Origin: Smallanthus sonchifolius
Lineage: Eukaryota; Streptophyta; Magnoliopsida; Asterales; Asteraceae
Direction of reading: 5' to 3'
NCBI GenBank assembly: GCA_023525975.1
Contig: CM042022.1
Coordinates: 64,810,001-64,874,000 of the forward strand
Length of the DNA stretch: 64,000 bases
A model generated the notes under the pieces. It was not told the origin of the DNA, made no database searches, and worked only from the letters and a program-made list of their open reading frames with translations. Shown one piece after another: positions 23,181 to 33,403 of this stretch. The translations under genes were made by a program, and so were the position numbers. Position 1 is the stretch's first letter, and every line of letters begins with the position of its first letter.

Positions 23181-24480
23181 ATGTCTAGCGTGGTCGTGGA
23201 CGCGGTGGACCTAATGGTGGTCGCGGTAATATCAACATGACTGCAGCTGAAATCGCTGCACTCATCAATGATAGCATGGCTGAAGCCTTAGCAGCCGCAC
23301 AAAATTTTGCAAGTAAATCCGACATCCGTCGACTCTAGCAAGTCAATTATTTACTCCAAAAATCATTTCCGAACCTTGTATCCTCAACTGTTTAAATTTT
23401 TTTGATCCAGGTCCGCACAATAACCAGCAGACCTGCACTTTCAAAACCTTCATGGAATGCAAGCCCAACACATTTAGTGGTGCTGAAGGAGCCGTTGGTT
23501 TGCTCTGTTGGATCGAGAAAGTTGAATCGGTATTTGATATGTGCAACTGCCCCAAGGCAAACCTGGTTAAGTATGCCTCTGGTACACTCGAGGGTCCTGC
23601 CCTTACTTGGTGGAACTCTTAGGTCTAGATGTTGGGTCTGGACATGGCTAACACCCTACCTTGGGAAGAATTCAAGACTATGCTGAGGGAGGAGTATTGT
23701 CCTCGTGACGAAATTCAGAAACTTGAGGGCGAATTTTGGAACCTAAAGATAGATGGTTCAGAGATTGAGATTTATACTACCCGCTCTCATGAATTAGTAG
23801 TCACGTGTCCACAAATGGTAACTCCAGCATACAAGAGGATCGAGAGGTACAATAATGGCCTAGTACCTCAAATTCAAAGCATGGTTACTTCTTCCAACCC
23901 TACCACCATTCAGCAAACTATCCGGCTAGCTCATAGGCTGACCGATCAGGCTGTGACTCAGGGTACCCTACCCCTGAGAGGCACAGCTACCAAAGCTACT
24001 GATAGCAACAAGCGTAAGTTTGATAGCAACACCAACTCCAAGACTTTTCAGTCTAACCCACCCCGCAACAACAGCAACGTAGGTTTAAGCCTACTAAAAC
24101 CTTTAATCAGTCAACCTCTTCAACTCAGAACCAGGGTACTTATGCTGGAAAGTATCCTAAGTGCAACAAGTGTGGTTTTCCCCACAATGGACCATGTTAT
24201 AAGCATCGTTGTCAACGGTGTGGTAAAATGGGCCACGCTGCAAAAGACTGTAGGGGTGAGCTTCAACCTAAGCAATCGTTTTAGCAACAGGGATCTGCAA
24301 GGGGTTGCTATGAATGTGGAAAGGAAGGATACTTCAAGAAATATTGTCCTCGGTTGAAACGAAACAGTGGAAATAATAACAGCAACAACCAGGGCAACGG
24401 AAACAGAAACAATAATAACGGTAACAACAATGGAAATGGTGCGAAGGGTCGAGCCTTCGTGATTGGATCAGGGGAAGCAA
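23181..24480 (+). pseudogene. Gypsy C Gag, with candidate small intron
   Basis: The N-terminus encodes an Arg/Gly-rich segment (RGRGRGGPNGGRG) and an Ala-rich helix ending QNFAS; the ATG at 23181 is out of frame with it by a small slip. The frame resumes after a candidate intron (23313-23410) with CTFKTFMECKP, SGAEGAVGL, and a capsid-like core. Stops at 23620-23622 and 23626-23628 fit two Gln codons in related elements. A frameshift lies near 24070-24100. Cys/His motifs follow: CNKCGFPHNGPC, CQRCGKMGHAAKDC (canonical) and CYECGKEGYFKKYC, in which the His is Tyr. An Asn-rich run closes Gag. Confidence 0.82.
23313..23410 (+). other. Candidate intron in Gypsy C gag
   Basis: GTAAATCC at 23313 and TTTTTTTGATCCAG ending at 23410 bound 98 nt that contain an in-frame stop. 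Removing them keeps the Ser codon AGT and joins the Ala-rich helix in frame to PHNNQQTCTFKTF. A similar arrangement is seen in Gypsy D. Confidence 0.45.
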
Positions 24481-26290
24481 GGAATAATCACAACGTGGTT
24501 ACTGGTAAGTTCCTCCTGAACGACTGTTTTGCTTCTATCCTTTTTTATACTGGTGCTGATAGGAGATTCATATCTAACAATCTTAGTAATCTGTTAAAAC
24601 CTATTAGAAACTAAGTACACTATAGAGGTAGCAGAAGGTCAGATAATCGAAGCAACTCACATTCTTAAGGGATGTAAACTAGGATTGGCTGGTCATAAGC
24701 TTGATATCGATCTCATGCCGGTCACATTTGGCAGTTTTAACATAATTGTCGGTATGGATTAGTTATCCAAAAATCAAGCCGAGATCATCTGTCGAGAAAA
24801 AATTGTTCGCCTTCCTCTCCCTAACGGAGAAGACCTTTCTGTCCAAGGCGAAAAGAGTAGTGCAGTCGTAGGCATCATATCCTTCATGAAAGTGCAAAAG
24901 TGTTTGCGTAAAGGTCATAATGCTATTCTGGCTCTTGTCGCTGAGCAACCATCCGAAGAGAAGAAGGTTGATGATATTCCAATCGTTCGTGACTTTCCGA
25001 AAGTATTTCCCGAAGACTTGCTGGTCTTCCACCCCACCTTCAGGTCGAATTTCAAATTGACCAAACACCCGAAGCAGCGCCTATTGCTCGGGCACCGTAT
25101 AGACTTGCACCTAGTAAGTTACAAGAATTATCCACACAACTGCAAGGGTTGTTGGATAAGGGTTTCATCCGACCTATCTCATCGCCATGGGGAGCTCCAG
25201 TCTTATTCGTCAGGAAGAAAGATGGGGCTTTCCGTATGTGCATTGATTACCGTGAGCTGAACAAAGTGATGGTCAAGAATTGTTATCCACTACCCCGTAT
25301 TGACGATCTGTTCGATCAACTTCAAGGGTCAAGCTTCTACTCAAAGATCGCTCTTAGATCAGGATATCATCAGCTGAGAGTCTGAGACGAAGACATCTCT
25401 AAAATTGCATTCAGAACCCGGTATGGCCATTACGAGTTTTTGGTCATGCCATTCGGACTAACCAATGCACTCACGGAATTCATGGACCTCATGAACCGTG
25501 TGTGTCAACCTTACCTTGATTAGTTCTTCATCATTTTCATTGACGACATCCTCATCTATTCCAAGAGCAAGGAAGAACATGAGGAGCATCTAGAATTCGG
25601 CAGCACCAACCGCTTAATTCTTGAACTGCTGCAGTAAGAGCAGTTGTACGCCAAATTTTCCAAATGCGATTTCTGGATTCGTGAAGTTCAATTTCTAGGA
25701 CATGTGGTCAACAAGAAAGGAATACATGTCGATCCAGCTAAAGTAGAGGCCATCAAGAATTGGGCAGCACCAACGACTCCAACAGAGGTGCGACTATTTC
25801 TAGGTTTGGCTGGCAACTACCGCCGATTCATCGAGGGATTTTCAAAGATCGCTCAACCTCTCACTGCTCTAACCCATAAAGGTAAACCTTATAACTGGAG
25901 CGAAACCCAGGAATCAGCATTCCAACTGCTGAAGCAGAAACTCTGTAGTGCACCCATTCTATCTCTTCTAGAGGGAACGGATGACTTTGTAGTGTATTGC
26001 GATGCCTCCATTCAAGGTCTCGGTTGTATGTTAATGCAACGCGAGAAGGTCATCGCCTACGCTTCCCGTCAGTTGAAAATCCATGAGAAGAACTACACGA
26101 CTCAAGACTTGGAGTTAGGAGTTGTAGTGTTTGCACTGAAAATCTGGAGACATTACTTGTACGGTACCAAATGCACCGTTGAACATGCGACAGCGTCGCT
26201 GGATCGAACTCCTGAATGATTATGAATGTGCTATCAAGTATCATCCAGGCAAAGCTAACGTAGTTGCCGATGCCCTAATCAAAAGAAACC
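24481..26290 (+). pseudogene. Gypsy C protease, reverse transcriptase and RNase H
   Basis: The protease reads SILFYTGADRRF: the catalytic Asp of DTGA is Tyr, so it would be inactive. Stops or slips lie near 24605, at 24760-24762 (Trp expected) and near 25020. RT reads from [10 protein letters not shown] through YHQLRV to FIDDILIYS, with stops at 25383-25385, 25521-25523 and 25635-25637. An extra segment, EFGSTNR, sits at 25593-25613 and resembles a copy of sequence 164 bp downstream. RNase H begins [12 protein letters not shown] but lacks the FTDHKSLQ region because of a deletion near 26180. The tail NVVADAL is present. Confidence 0.85.
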
Positions 26291-27781
26291 AAACACAGAC
26301 GAGTTCGAGCGTTACAGCTCACTATTCACACCGGATTACCTGATCAAATCCATAATGCTCAACTCGAAGCCCTGAAAGAAGAAAACCTACCGTTAGAAGC
26401 TACGCGTGGCATGGAAAAACAACTTGAGGTTAAATCGGACGGTATACACTATTTCGCAGAGCGAATATGGGTCACAGTGTACGGAAACCTAAAAGAACTT
26501 GTAATGGATGAAGCACATAAGTCTCGATATTCTATTCATCCTGGTTCTGACAAGATGTACCACGATCTGAAAGTGTTAAATTGGTGGCTGAACATGAAAG
26601 CCGATATAGCCACCTATGTGAGCAAGTGTCTTACCTGCTCAAAGGTCAAAGTCGAATACCAAAAGCCGTTTGGTTTGCTCCAGCAACCAGAAATACCGAT
26701 GTGGAAATGGGAACAGATTTCCATGGACTTCATTACTAAACTACCTCGAACTCCTAGCGGAGGCGACACCATCTGGGTGATCGTAGATCGCTTAACCAAA
26801 TCCGCCCATTTTCTTGCAATCAAAGAGATTGATAAGATGGAGAAGCTAACTCGTATTTATCTGAAATAAGTAGTCTCTCGGCACGGAGTGTCAATTGCAA
26901 TCATTTCTGATCGAGACGCTCGATTCACCTCATGTTTCTGGCAGTCATTACAAAAAGCTCTGGACACGCGCCTAGATATGAGAACAGCATACCATCCTCA
27001 AACAAATGGCCAGACTGAATGTACAATTCAAAATCTAGAGGTCATGTTACGAGCTTATGTAATTGGCATCGGTAACATTTGGGAAACTCATTTGCCTTTA
27101 GTAGAGTTCTCCTACAATAACAGCTATTATACTAGCATCAAGGTAGCACCGTTCGAGGCATTGTACGGACGGAAATGCTGATCACCTATTTGTTGGACTG
27201 AAGTTGAGGATAGCCAACTTACGGGTCCTGAAATTGTGCATGAAAATTTAGATAAAATCGTACAAATTCGAAATCATATGGCGGCAGCCCGTGACCGTCA
27301 AAAGAGTTATGCCGATAAGCGTCGGAAATCGTTGGAATTTCAAGTGGGCTACATGGTCCCATTAAAAGTTTCACCTTGGAAAGGTGTAATCCGTTTTGGG
27401 AAATGGGGCAAGTTAAATCCTCGTTATGTTGGACTGTTCAAGATAGTGAAGAGAATTGGTCCAGTAGCGTACCAACTGGACCTACCTGAAGGACTTAGTT
27501 GTGTACACAACGTCTTTCATGTCTGAAACTTAAAGAAATACCTATCGGACGAGACACTCATGGTTCCACTTGAGGAGTTAGAAATCGATGAACAATTACG
27601 CTTCATTGAAGAACCGATCGAAATCATGGATAGGGAAATTAAGACGCTCAAGCATAGTAAAATCCCTATTGTCAGAGTTCGTTGGAACTCGAAACGTGGA
27701 CCGGAATTCACATGGGAGTGCGAGGATCAGATGATGCACAAGTATCCTCAGCTTTTCAAGAATTCAACGTCAAACACATAA
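26291..27781 (+). pseudogene. Gypsy C integrase with chromodomain-like tail
   Basis: All pieces are in one frame. The zinc head shows [12 protein letters not shown] and CLTC; the core shows [17 protein letters not shown] and the catalytic-Glu region as NGQTECTI. Stops are at 26867-26869, 27179-27181 and 27524-27526. The C-terminal segment (27560-27781; [19 protein letters not shown]) matches the chromodomain-like tail of Gypsy A and D. Confidence 0.85.
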
Positions 27782-27909
27782 GGTACTATTAAAATTTCAA
27801 CACGAAATTCTTTCAACTACGGGATGATGTGACATCTAGAAAAAAAAATTATTAAAACTAGCATCGTTACTTAATTTTCGGGACGAAAATTCTTTCAACT
27901 AGGGGATGA
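27782..27909 (+). other. Gypsy C 3' UTR with duplicated polypurine/LTR-edge segment
   Basis: The block ACGAAATTCTTTCAACTA followed by GGGATGATGTGACA occurs at about 27802-27834, and again as GACGAAAATTCTTTCAAC plus GGGGATGATGTGACA at about 27881-27916. Only the second is followed by LTR sequence. A run of A lies between them. Confidence 0.7.
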
Positions 27910-28450
27910 TGTGACACCCGACTATTTCAGGTTAACTCAGTTAACCCAAACCCCGTTATCTCACAAACTCCAAGGACAAAATCTATCAAACTCAAACAAT
28001 TACACATGACACTACATGGACTTATGATGTAAATACCCAAAACTCGATTATTTGACCTTTGAAAGTCAAAATCGAGCATTCTTTGATCCAAATTCGACAC
28101 CATAACTCCATAATGTTCGAATTCGTAGCCATAATGCACAACAATGATGATGTCGATCATCATTGAATCATTTCCAAGCATTTCTGATTGTTATTGATTA
28201 CGAATTAATCATATAATGCTCATTAAAACCGTAACCGTCGAACTCGTTGCTAAGACTCATCAATTCAATCATTTGGTAAAGCAATTGTAAAATCAAACAC
28301 TCCACAACACATCAATCGCACATCTCTGATCATTTCCCCTAGACGAATTCGACGGGAGAAGAAGTTGGAGACGCCGAAGAACAAACCATTCGAAGTCGGA
28401 ACCCTATCTAGTCAATCTCTATCAATTCGAACTCAATTCGGGTAATCAAA
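27910..28450 (+). repeat. Gypsy C 3' LTR, 3'-truncated
   Basis: It starts TGTGACACCCGAC directly after the polypurine stretch, the same start as Gypsy D. It shares no segment with the surviving right half of the 5' LTR, so pairing rests on position. The right limit is where Copia G leader-type sequence begins and is approximate. Confidence 0.65.
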
Positions 28451-28972
28451 CACATCTGTAGTTTGCCTGACAAAATTCGGAACCCTATCAAGTCAAAAAA
28501 AAAATTTTATTCTCAATCGAACTTAATAAGTTCGCCTGACAAAATTCACCTGAAACTGACCCGAGCGAACTTGACCCCAAGCGAACTTGACCCGAGCCAA
28601 CTTGTTAAGTTCACCTAATCTGCACCAAGCGAACTTATTAAGTTCACCTCTCTAAGTTCGCCTGCAACAGAATTGCTAAGTTCGCCTGCATCAGCTGTTC
28701 AACCAAACACGAACCAAAAATTCCGAAAATCATCATATCTTGCTAAATTGATGGAATTTTATTAAATTGAACCGTAGGAATGTGTAGGAACTGATTAGGA
28801 ACACCTCTATCGGATCAATTCATCAAAAGAATCCAAAATCAATCCAAAATGATCAAAAATCTTCCATTTTTATCAAGAACACAAAAAAAGATGAAAAATC
28901 TTCAAAATCTCTGAAATTTGATGTTGATTGGACACGAAAGCACCACGAATCTTCTGCTAATCAAGAGCAAAA
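28451..28972 (-). mobile_element. Copia G, truncated leader of a minus-strand Sirevirus-like element
   Basis: Read on the minus strand, this stretch follows the primer site with leader sequence and several GCGAACTTNNNAAGTTCGC-type palindromes or their halves (about 28520-28690). No Gag remains. Copia E and F also carry their palindromes in this leader, which supports the assignment. Confidence 0.6.
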
Positions 28973-28984
28973 GCTCTAATACCA
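28973..28984 (-). other. Primer binding site of Copia G (one mismatch)
   Basis: The minus strand reads TGGTATTAGAGC, with T for C at one position, two bases from the LTR end. Confidence 0.8.
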
Positions 28985-28986
28985 CT

Positions 28987-29414
28987 TGTAGGTCCCTAAT
29001 TCGGTGCGTGACGGATCTCTAGACTCGCGGTACGACACGGTGATAACATGCGGAATCCATGATCAACGTGCTCGTGTAACTCAATCAACAACAACGGTGT
29101 AAATAAACTCTTTGTATTTCCACCACAATATCAGGTTACAAGATTCACAGAATTCTCTCTAGTCTCCTCTAATATCACATCTAACAGACTCTGTAAATTG
29201 TCTATTTATAAGAACCAGTTATGCACCAGGCGAACTTAACAAGTTGGCCTAAAAGATGCTTAGGAGAACTTATTAAGTTCGCCTCTAATAGGCTAAGCGA
29301 ACTTAACAAGTTCGCCTCAGATAGACTAAGCGAACTTAACAAGTTCGCCTCTGATAAACCAGGCAAACTTGTTAAGTTCGCCTCTCTATGAACTTACACA
29401 GAATTTTATCAACA
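28987..29414 (-). repeat. Copia G 5' LTR
   Basis: The LTR runs TGTAGGTCCC...TATCAACA on the plus strand (minus ends TGTTGATA and GGGACCTACA). A TATA box TATAAATA lies on the minus strand at 29203-29210. Several palindromes of the form GCGAACTTNNNAAGTTCGC occur at 29228-29385. The partner LTR is absent. Confidence 0.75.
29203..29250 (-). promoter_or_regulatory. Copia G core promoter: palindrome plus TATA box
   Basis: TATAAATA (29203-29210) is preceded on the minus strand, 17 bases upstream, by the palindrome at 29228-29250. The same spacing is seen in Copia E and F. Confidence 0.65.
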
Positions 29415-29775
29415 GTTACAAAACATGTCCTAACAACCAATGCCCTGCGTACTTAGCCAAGTACACAGGTAGTGTTCCCACCTCTATAAATAGAGATGGT
29501 GGCCTCATTTGTAGGTGGAACTTTTGGAAACTAGGTCGAGAGGTGTCTGGGCGGGATGAGCTCTCCCGCCCCTGGACCGTGAGCGTAGACGAGAGATGTG
29601 TACTTCTTCGGTATGTAATCTGAGATGACTTCGTTGTTATGGATTACGTATCGTTTTTGTGTTGATTCTCTTCTTTATGCTCGTGTTTTTCTCTCTGTCT
29701 GTTTCTTGGTTCCCACACAAATCACTAGACAGATCGTGTTATTTCCGCTGCGCGATGAGGCTCCGGGGACCTACA
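29415..29775 (+). repeat. Copia E 5' LTR, 5'-truncated
   Basis: It ends GGGGACCTACA before spacer AC and the PBS. TATAAATA lies at 29485-29492, with a palindrome (CTGCGTACTTAGCCAAGTAC and flanks) at 29444-29469. A perfect 8-bp GC-rich stem GGGCGGGA/TCCCGCCC lies at 29549-29571. The usual LTR start is missing; Copia G ends where it would lie. Confidence 0.72.
29444..29492 (+). promoter_or_regulatory. Copia E 5' LTR core promoter
   Basis: The palindrome at 29444-29469 ends 15 bases before TATAAATA at 29485. Confidence 0.65.
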
Positions 29776-29777
29776 AC

Positions 29778-29789
29778 TGGTATCAGAGC
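29778..29789 (+). other. Primer binding site of Copia E
   Basis: TGGTATCAGAGC follows the LTR end by two bases and matches initiator tRNA-Met. Confidence 0.92.
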
Positions 29790-30347
29790 ATTTGCTCTTA
29801 ATTTCAAGTGTTGTGAGTGTGTTAGGAACATTTTCGACACAATCTTAAGCCTTTTTACAAGCAAAAGTTACCGATTTTGGTGATTTTTATGATAAAATAG
29901 AGGTAGCTCTTGAGCGCTATTTTAAAAGCAAAAATCAGTCAAAATCCAACCTTTTGTTGACTATTTGAGTGTTTTGATCATCAAGGGTTTGTTAGAAACA
30001 AGTTTCTAACCTTTTGGCTTGATCAATTTGTTTATATCTTCAAAATTTGAAGATCTGAGGTATTTTCGGCGATCGGAAAAAGTTGGTGAGAGCAGGTGAA
30101 AAAGTGACCTGCGTACTTACTATATTTGGCAACAAGTACAGTCTTGCTGCGTACTTGCTAAGTACGCAAGACCATTCTTGCTGCGTACTTGACTTCATTT
30201 ATGGGTACTTATACTTTACTCATGCGTACTTGATAAGTATGCAAGAGAAAATAGTATGTGCGCAAGACCAATTTCTTAAGTGCGCAAGGCCATTCTTAAG
30301 TGCGCAAGTTGTGTTGGCTTTCTGCGTTTTTGACTAAGTTTTACACT
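29790..30347 (+). other. Copia E 5' leader with palindromes
   Basis: No coding region. Several GCGTACTTNNNAAGTACGC-type palindromes and half-sites lie at about 30105-30310, as in the leader of Copia F. Confidence 0.75.
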
Positions 30348-33300
30348 ATGGCAAATTTTCAGATTCTTGGTAACCTGCTTAATTATGATAACGAGATAGG
30401 TACTCCGCAAAAACCGCCAAAGCTGCTTAATGTTAATGATTATTCGAATTGGAAAGCACGCTTTGAGCATTATATCTCATACACTGATTCCTCTTTGTGA
30501 ATACCTATACTTGAGGGTTCTAAGCATCCGACTTATGCATAGCTTGATGAGATTGTTCTCAAGCCTATATCTAAGCTAGATGAAGAAGAAAAGAAAGTTT
30601 ACGATAGAGAAAAGAAGGCACATGGATATATCACAATGGCCCTGACTAGAGAGCTTTTTCACAGCTTCAGAGGATATGATAATTCGAAAGATCTCTGGAA
30701 GGCATTGCAGAAAAGATTTGAAGGGCACAGTGACATCAAGAAGAGCAAAATAGATCTCCCGAGAAACAAGTATGAGTGCTTCAGATACCTGGAGAATGAA
30801 TCTACAGATGAACTTATATCTAGATTCTATCATCTGCAAAACTGAGTTAAAAGCTTATGAGCTAACGTATCCTGATGAGGAATTAGTTGAAACGTTTCTG
30901 GATGCGTTAGCACCAAAGTTTGAGATGTATACCACTCTGCTGAGAGAGAACCCAAAGTTCTATGAGATGACGACTGAAGAAGCAATTGGAAAGGTTCAAG
31001 CACGTGATATGAACCTGAAAAGAAAAGAAAGCTCAGGGAGACCTCAAATCCAAGACACTTCTATGAAATATGGGACGTCTTCCACAGCTGAATCATCTGG
31101 TTCAGGAATCGTCTTATTCTCAGGGAACTCTCATGAAGAAGATAACTCGAATGGTTGTGGTGGTCATACATGCTTTACAGCATCTGGATCTGGTTCTCAC
31201 CACCAACATTCCTCAAGAAATCCTACCTCCACATCTTCAGCTAACCAGACTGCTATAGCCAAGATAGCTTAAGATCATGTAGCTTTATTTTCATCGTTTA
31301 CGCTAGCCTATGAGAACTTCATTGGTGGCAAGCTTACGGATCCTGAAACCATTGAAGAAGATTTTAATCAGGTGGATCCAGATGACATGGAGGACATGGA
31401 TATTCAATGGAATATGGCCATGATTTTGAGAAGGGCCAAGCGTTTCTTGAATAGAACTGGCAAGAAGTTCATTGGTGGGCATTCAAATGACAAGGTGGGT
31501 TTTGATAAATCCAAAGCCAAGTGCTACAAATGTCAGAACTTTGGACACTTTGCTCATGAATGTCAGAAGGATAAAGCACCTGCTTCAAGTTTCCCCAGAC
31601 CAAGTCAGGGAAACAACCAAGGAAATGGTCAAGGGTACAACAATTCTAACAACTGCAATCAAAGTCAATATGGAACGTCCAATGCTTTGGTAGCTCAACA
31701 GGACGAATGCTTTGATTGGGGTGTTCATTTGGAGGATGCCCTTGTTGCTTAAACACAAGTTGGTCTCATGGCTGAGATCATTAAGATGATGGAAGCAGAA
31801 GAAAGGGAAGCTTCTTTAGCTGATCAAAGGGAGTCTACAACTGCATTTGCCCTCATGGCTATTGGGGAGGCATCAAGTTCGTCAACTGAGGTAGACTCTA
31901 ACTCTTTTGCTGTTATTTCTTGTTCCAAATGTCTTGGCTTGAAAGAAGAAAATTCTAAGCTTCAGGACAAGGTCTAACCCCTTCGTATTGCCGCTTTAAG
32001 TTACAATGAAAACATAAAATGTTACAAAGATTCAATTGAAACTTTAAAGAAAGAAAGACGTGATTTTTCACTTAAAATCAGTGAACACCAATTTCATTTG
32101 GATGTTGCATACAAGGGGTTGGAAAAAGTGAAATAATGAAATTACCAAGCTGCAGAATGAGGTCTTGCTGTTGAATGGTAGAATTGAGAAGTTGAAAAAT
32201 TCTAGTTTTGTGGCGGAACACTACGAATCTGTAGTGAGACAAGTGAATGGCTTGGGGTTGGGTACTAATGCCATTCCTCTACCAGTAAGAGGGAAATTTG
32301 TCAACGGCTTAATTGATATTGATTTGTCATGCCTTGATGAATCCTCAAGTCAGGATGATTCCTCTAACAAGGATGATTCCTCAAGTAAGGCTGACTCTGC
32401 TTCTGATCAGGAGTTCTTCACTGATGAAGGCTCTGAGAACACCATCCATGATGGTGCTGTCTCAGAGGAGTTGATTGGTGAACACAAAGTTGTGAAAAAC
32501 ATTGTCACTGATCGTGATAATTGCATTTTGATTGAGCCTGATACCATTGAAACAAATGAAAAACTAAAAGTAATGCTTTTTGGGGCTTATAAGAATATTA
32601 ACCAAGTTAAGAAAGAAACCTTTGCAAATCATTATGGGCTTGGTTATAAAGCAAATTTGGAAAAATATTACATTCCCAAAAATGAATTAACATCAGGTCC
32701 ATCAAAAACAACTACTCATGTTCATCAAACAACTCCTCCTGCTCATCATGCTGAGTTATCTAATGATAGATCTAGCGAGCCCTACAGGAGGATTCATAAA
32801 GAAAGTGTGCTTGCTTTCACTGTGGTATGGTTGGTCAAATCCCTTGTGAAGTGCCCTGATAAGAACCAAGGGAAACGACCAATTGTTTCACAATCGGCTG
32901 TTATCTCTAAGTCACCACCAGTGAAGCAACCCAAGAATCCCAAACTAAATGTGGTGAAACCACCAGTGAAACCTATGGTGAAGCCAAAGACCACATCTGA
33001 GGCTAAGCCATCTGTTCCAAAAAGGGAAAAGCAACCTGCTAAACCCTGTGTGTCTACCTCTGGTAGTGCACCAACTGGTGAAAAGCCTGTGGTTAAACTC
33101 TCCAAACCACAGAGGAAAAGAATGAACAAGGGATTGAGAAAGTTGGAACAGCTGGATGGAATTCAATCAGGTGAAGCTTCTACTAGTTCACCTGATGCTT
33201 CTGAATACAAGCCGACTGTTCCAGTAAAACAAAAGAAAAGGTCATGTAACAAGAAATCTAAAAGTTCTCAATCTTCTGATCCCAAATCTTCTAAGGATTC

Positions 33301-33403
33301 ACCCAGTTTTTATAGTCATGATTGTGAATTAAATGAGGTAGTTTATTTTGAGAAAAATGGACGACCCAAGACCACTATGGCTTGGGTCTCCAAATCTAAT
33401 TAA
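30348..33403 (+). pseudogene. Copia E Gag (broken)
   Basis: ATG at 30348 starts MANFQILGNLLNYDNEIG, aligned with Copia F MSNLQNLGNMLNYDNEIG. Breaks: stop 30498-30500 (Trp in F), stop 30540-30542, an extra A before 30843, stop 31270-31272 (Glu in F), stop 31750-31752 (Gln in F), stop 31975-31977, and a slip near 32130. The capsid-like helices, the zinc knuckle CYKCQNFGHFAHEC and a coiled-coil-type segment are present. The second knuckle seen in F is disrupted by a local frameshift near 32800. The Lys/Pro-rich C-terminus ends WVSKSN at the same stop as F. Confidence 0.85.

Larger units (their letters stand above)
21182..28450 (+). mobile_element. Gypsy C, decayed Tekay-type chromovirus
   Basis: A plus-strand gypsy element is seen with the right part of its 5' LTR, PBS, a pre-gag ORF, Gag, protease, RT, RNase H, integrase and chromodomain-like tail, then the left part of its 3' LTR. 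Both LTRs are truncated and no target duplication can be found. Many stops and several frameshifts make it older than Gypsy A and D. The right boundary near 28450 is approximate. Confidence 0.85.

Noticed and set aside
25593..25613. GAATTCGGC as a cloning adaptor or vector artefact
   Set aside because: It does not match the common adaptor beyond the first bases and is better explained as a copy of 25757-25774.
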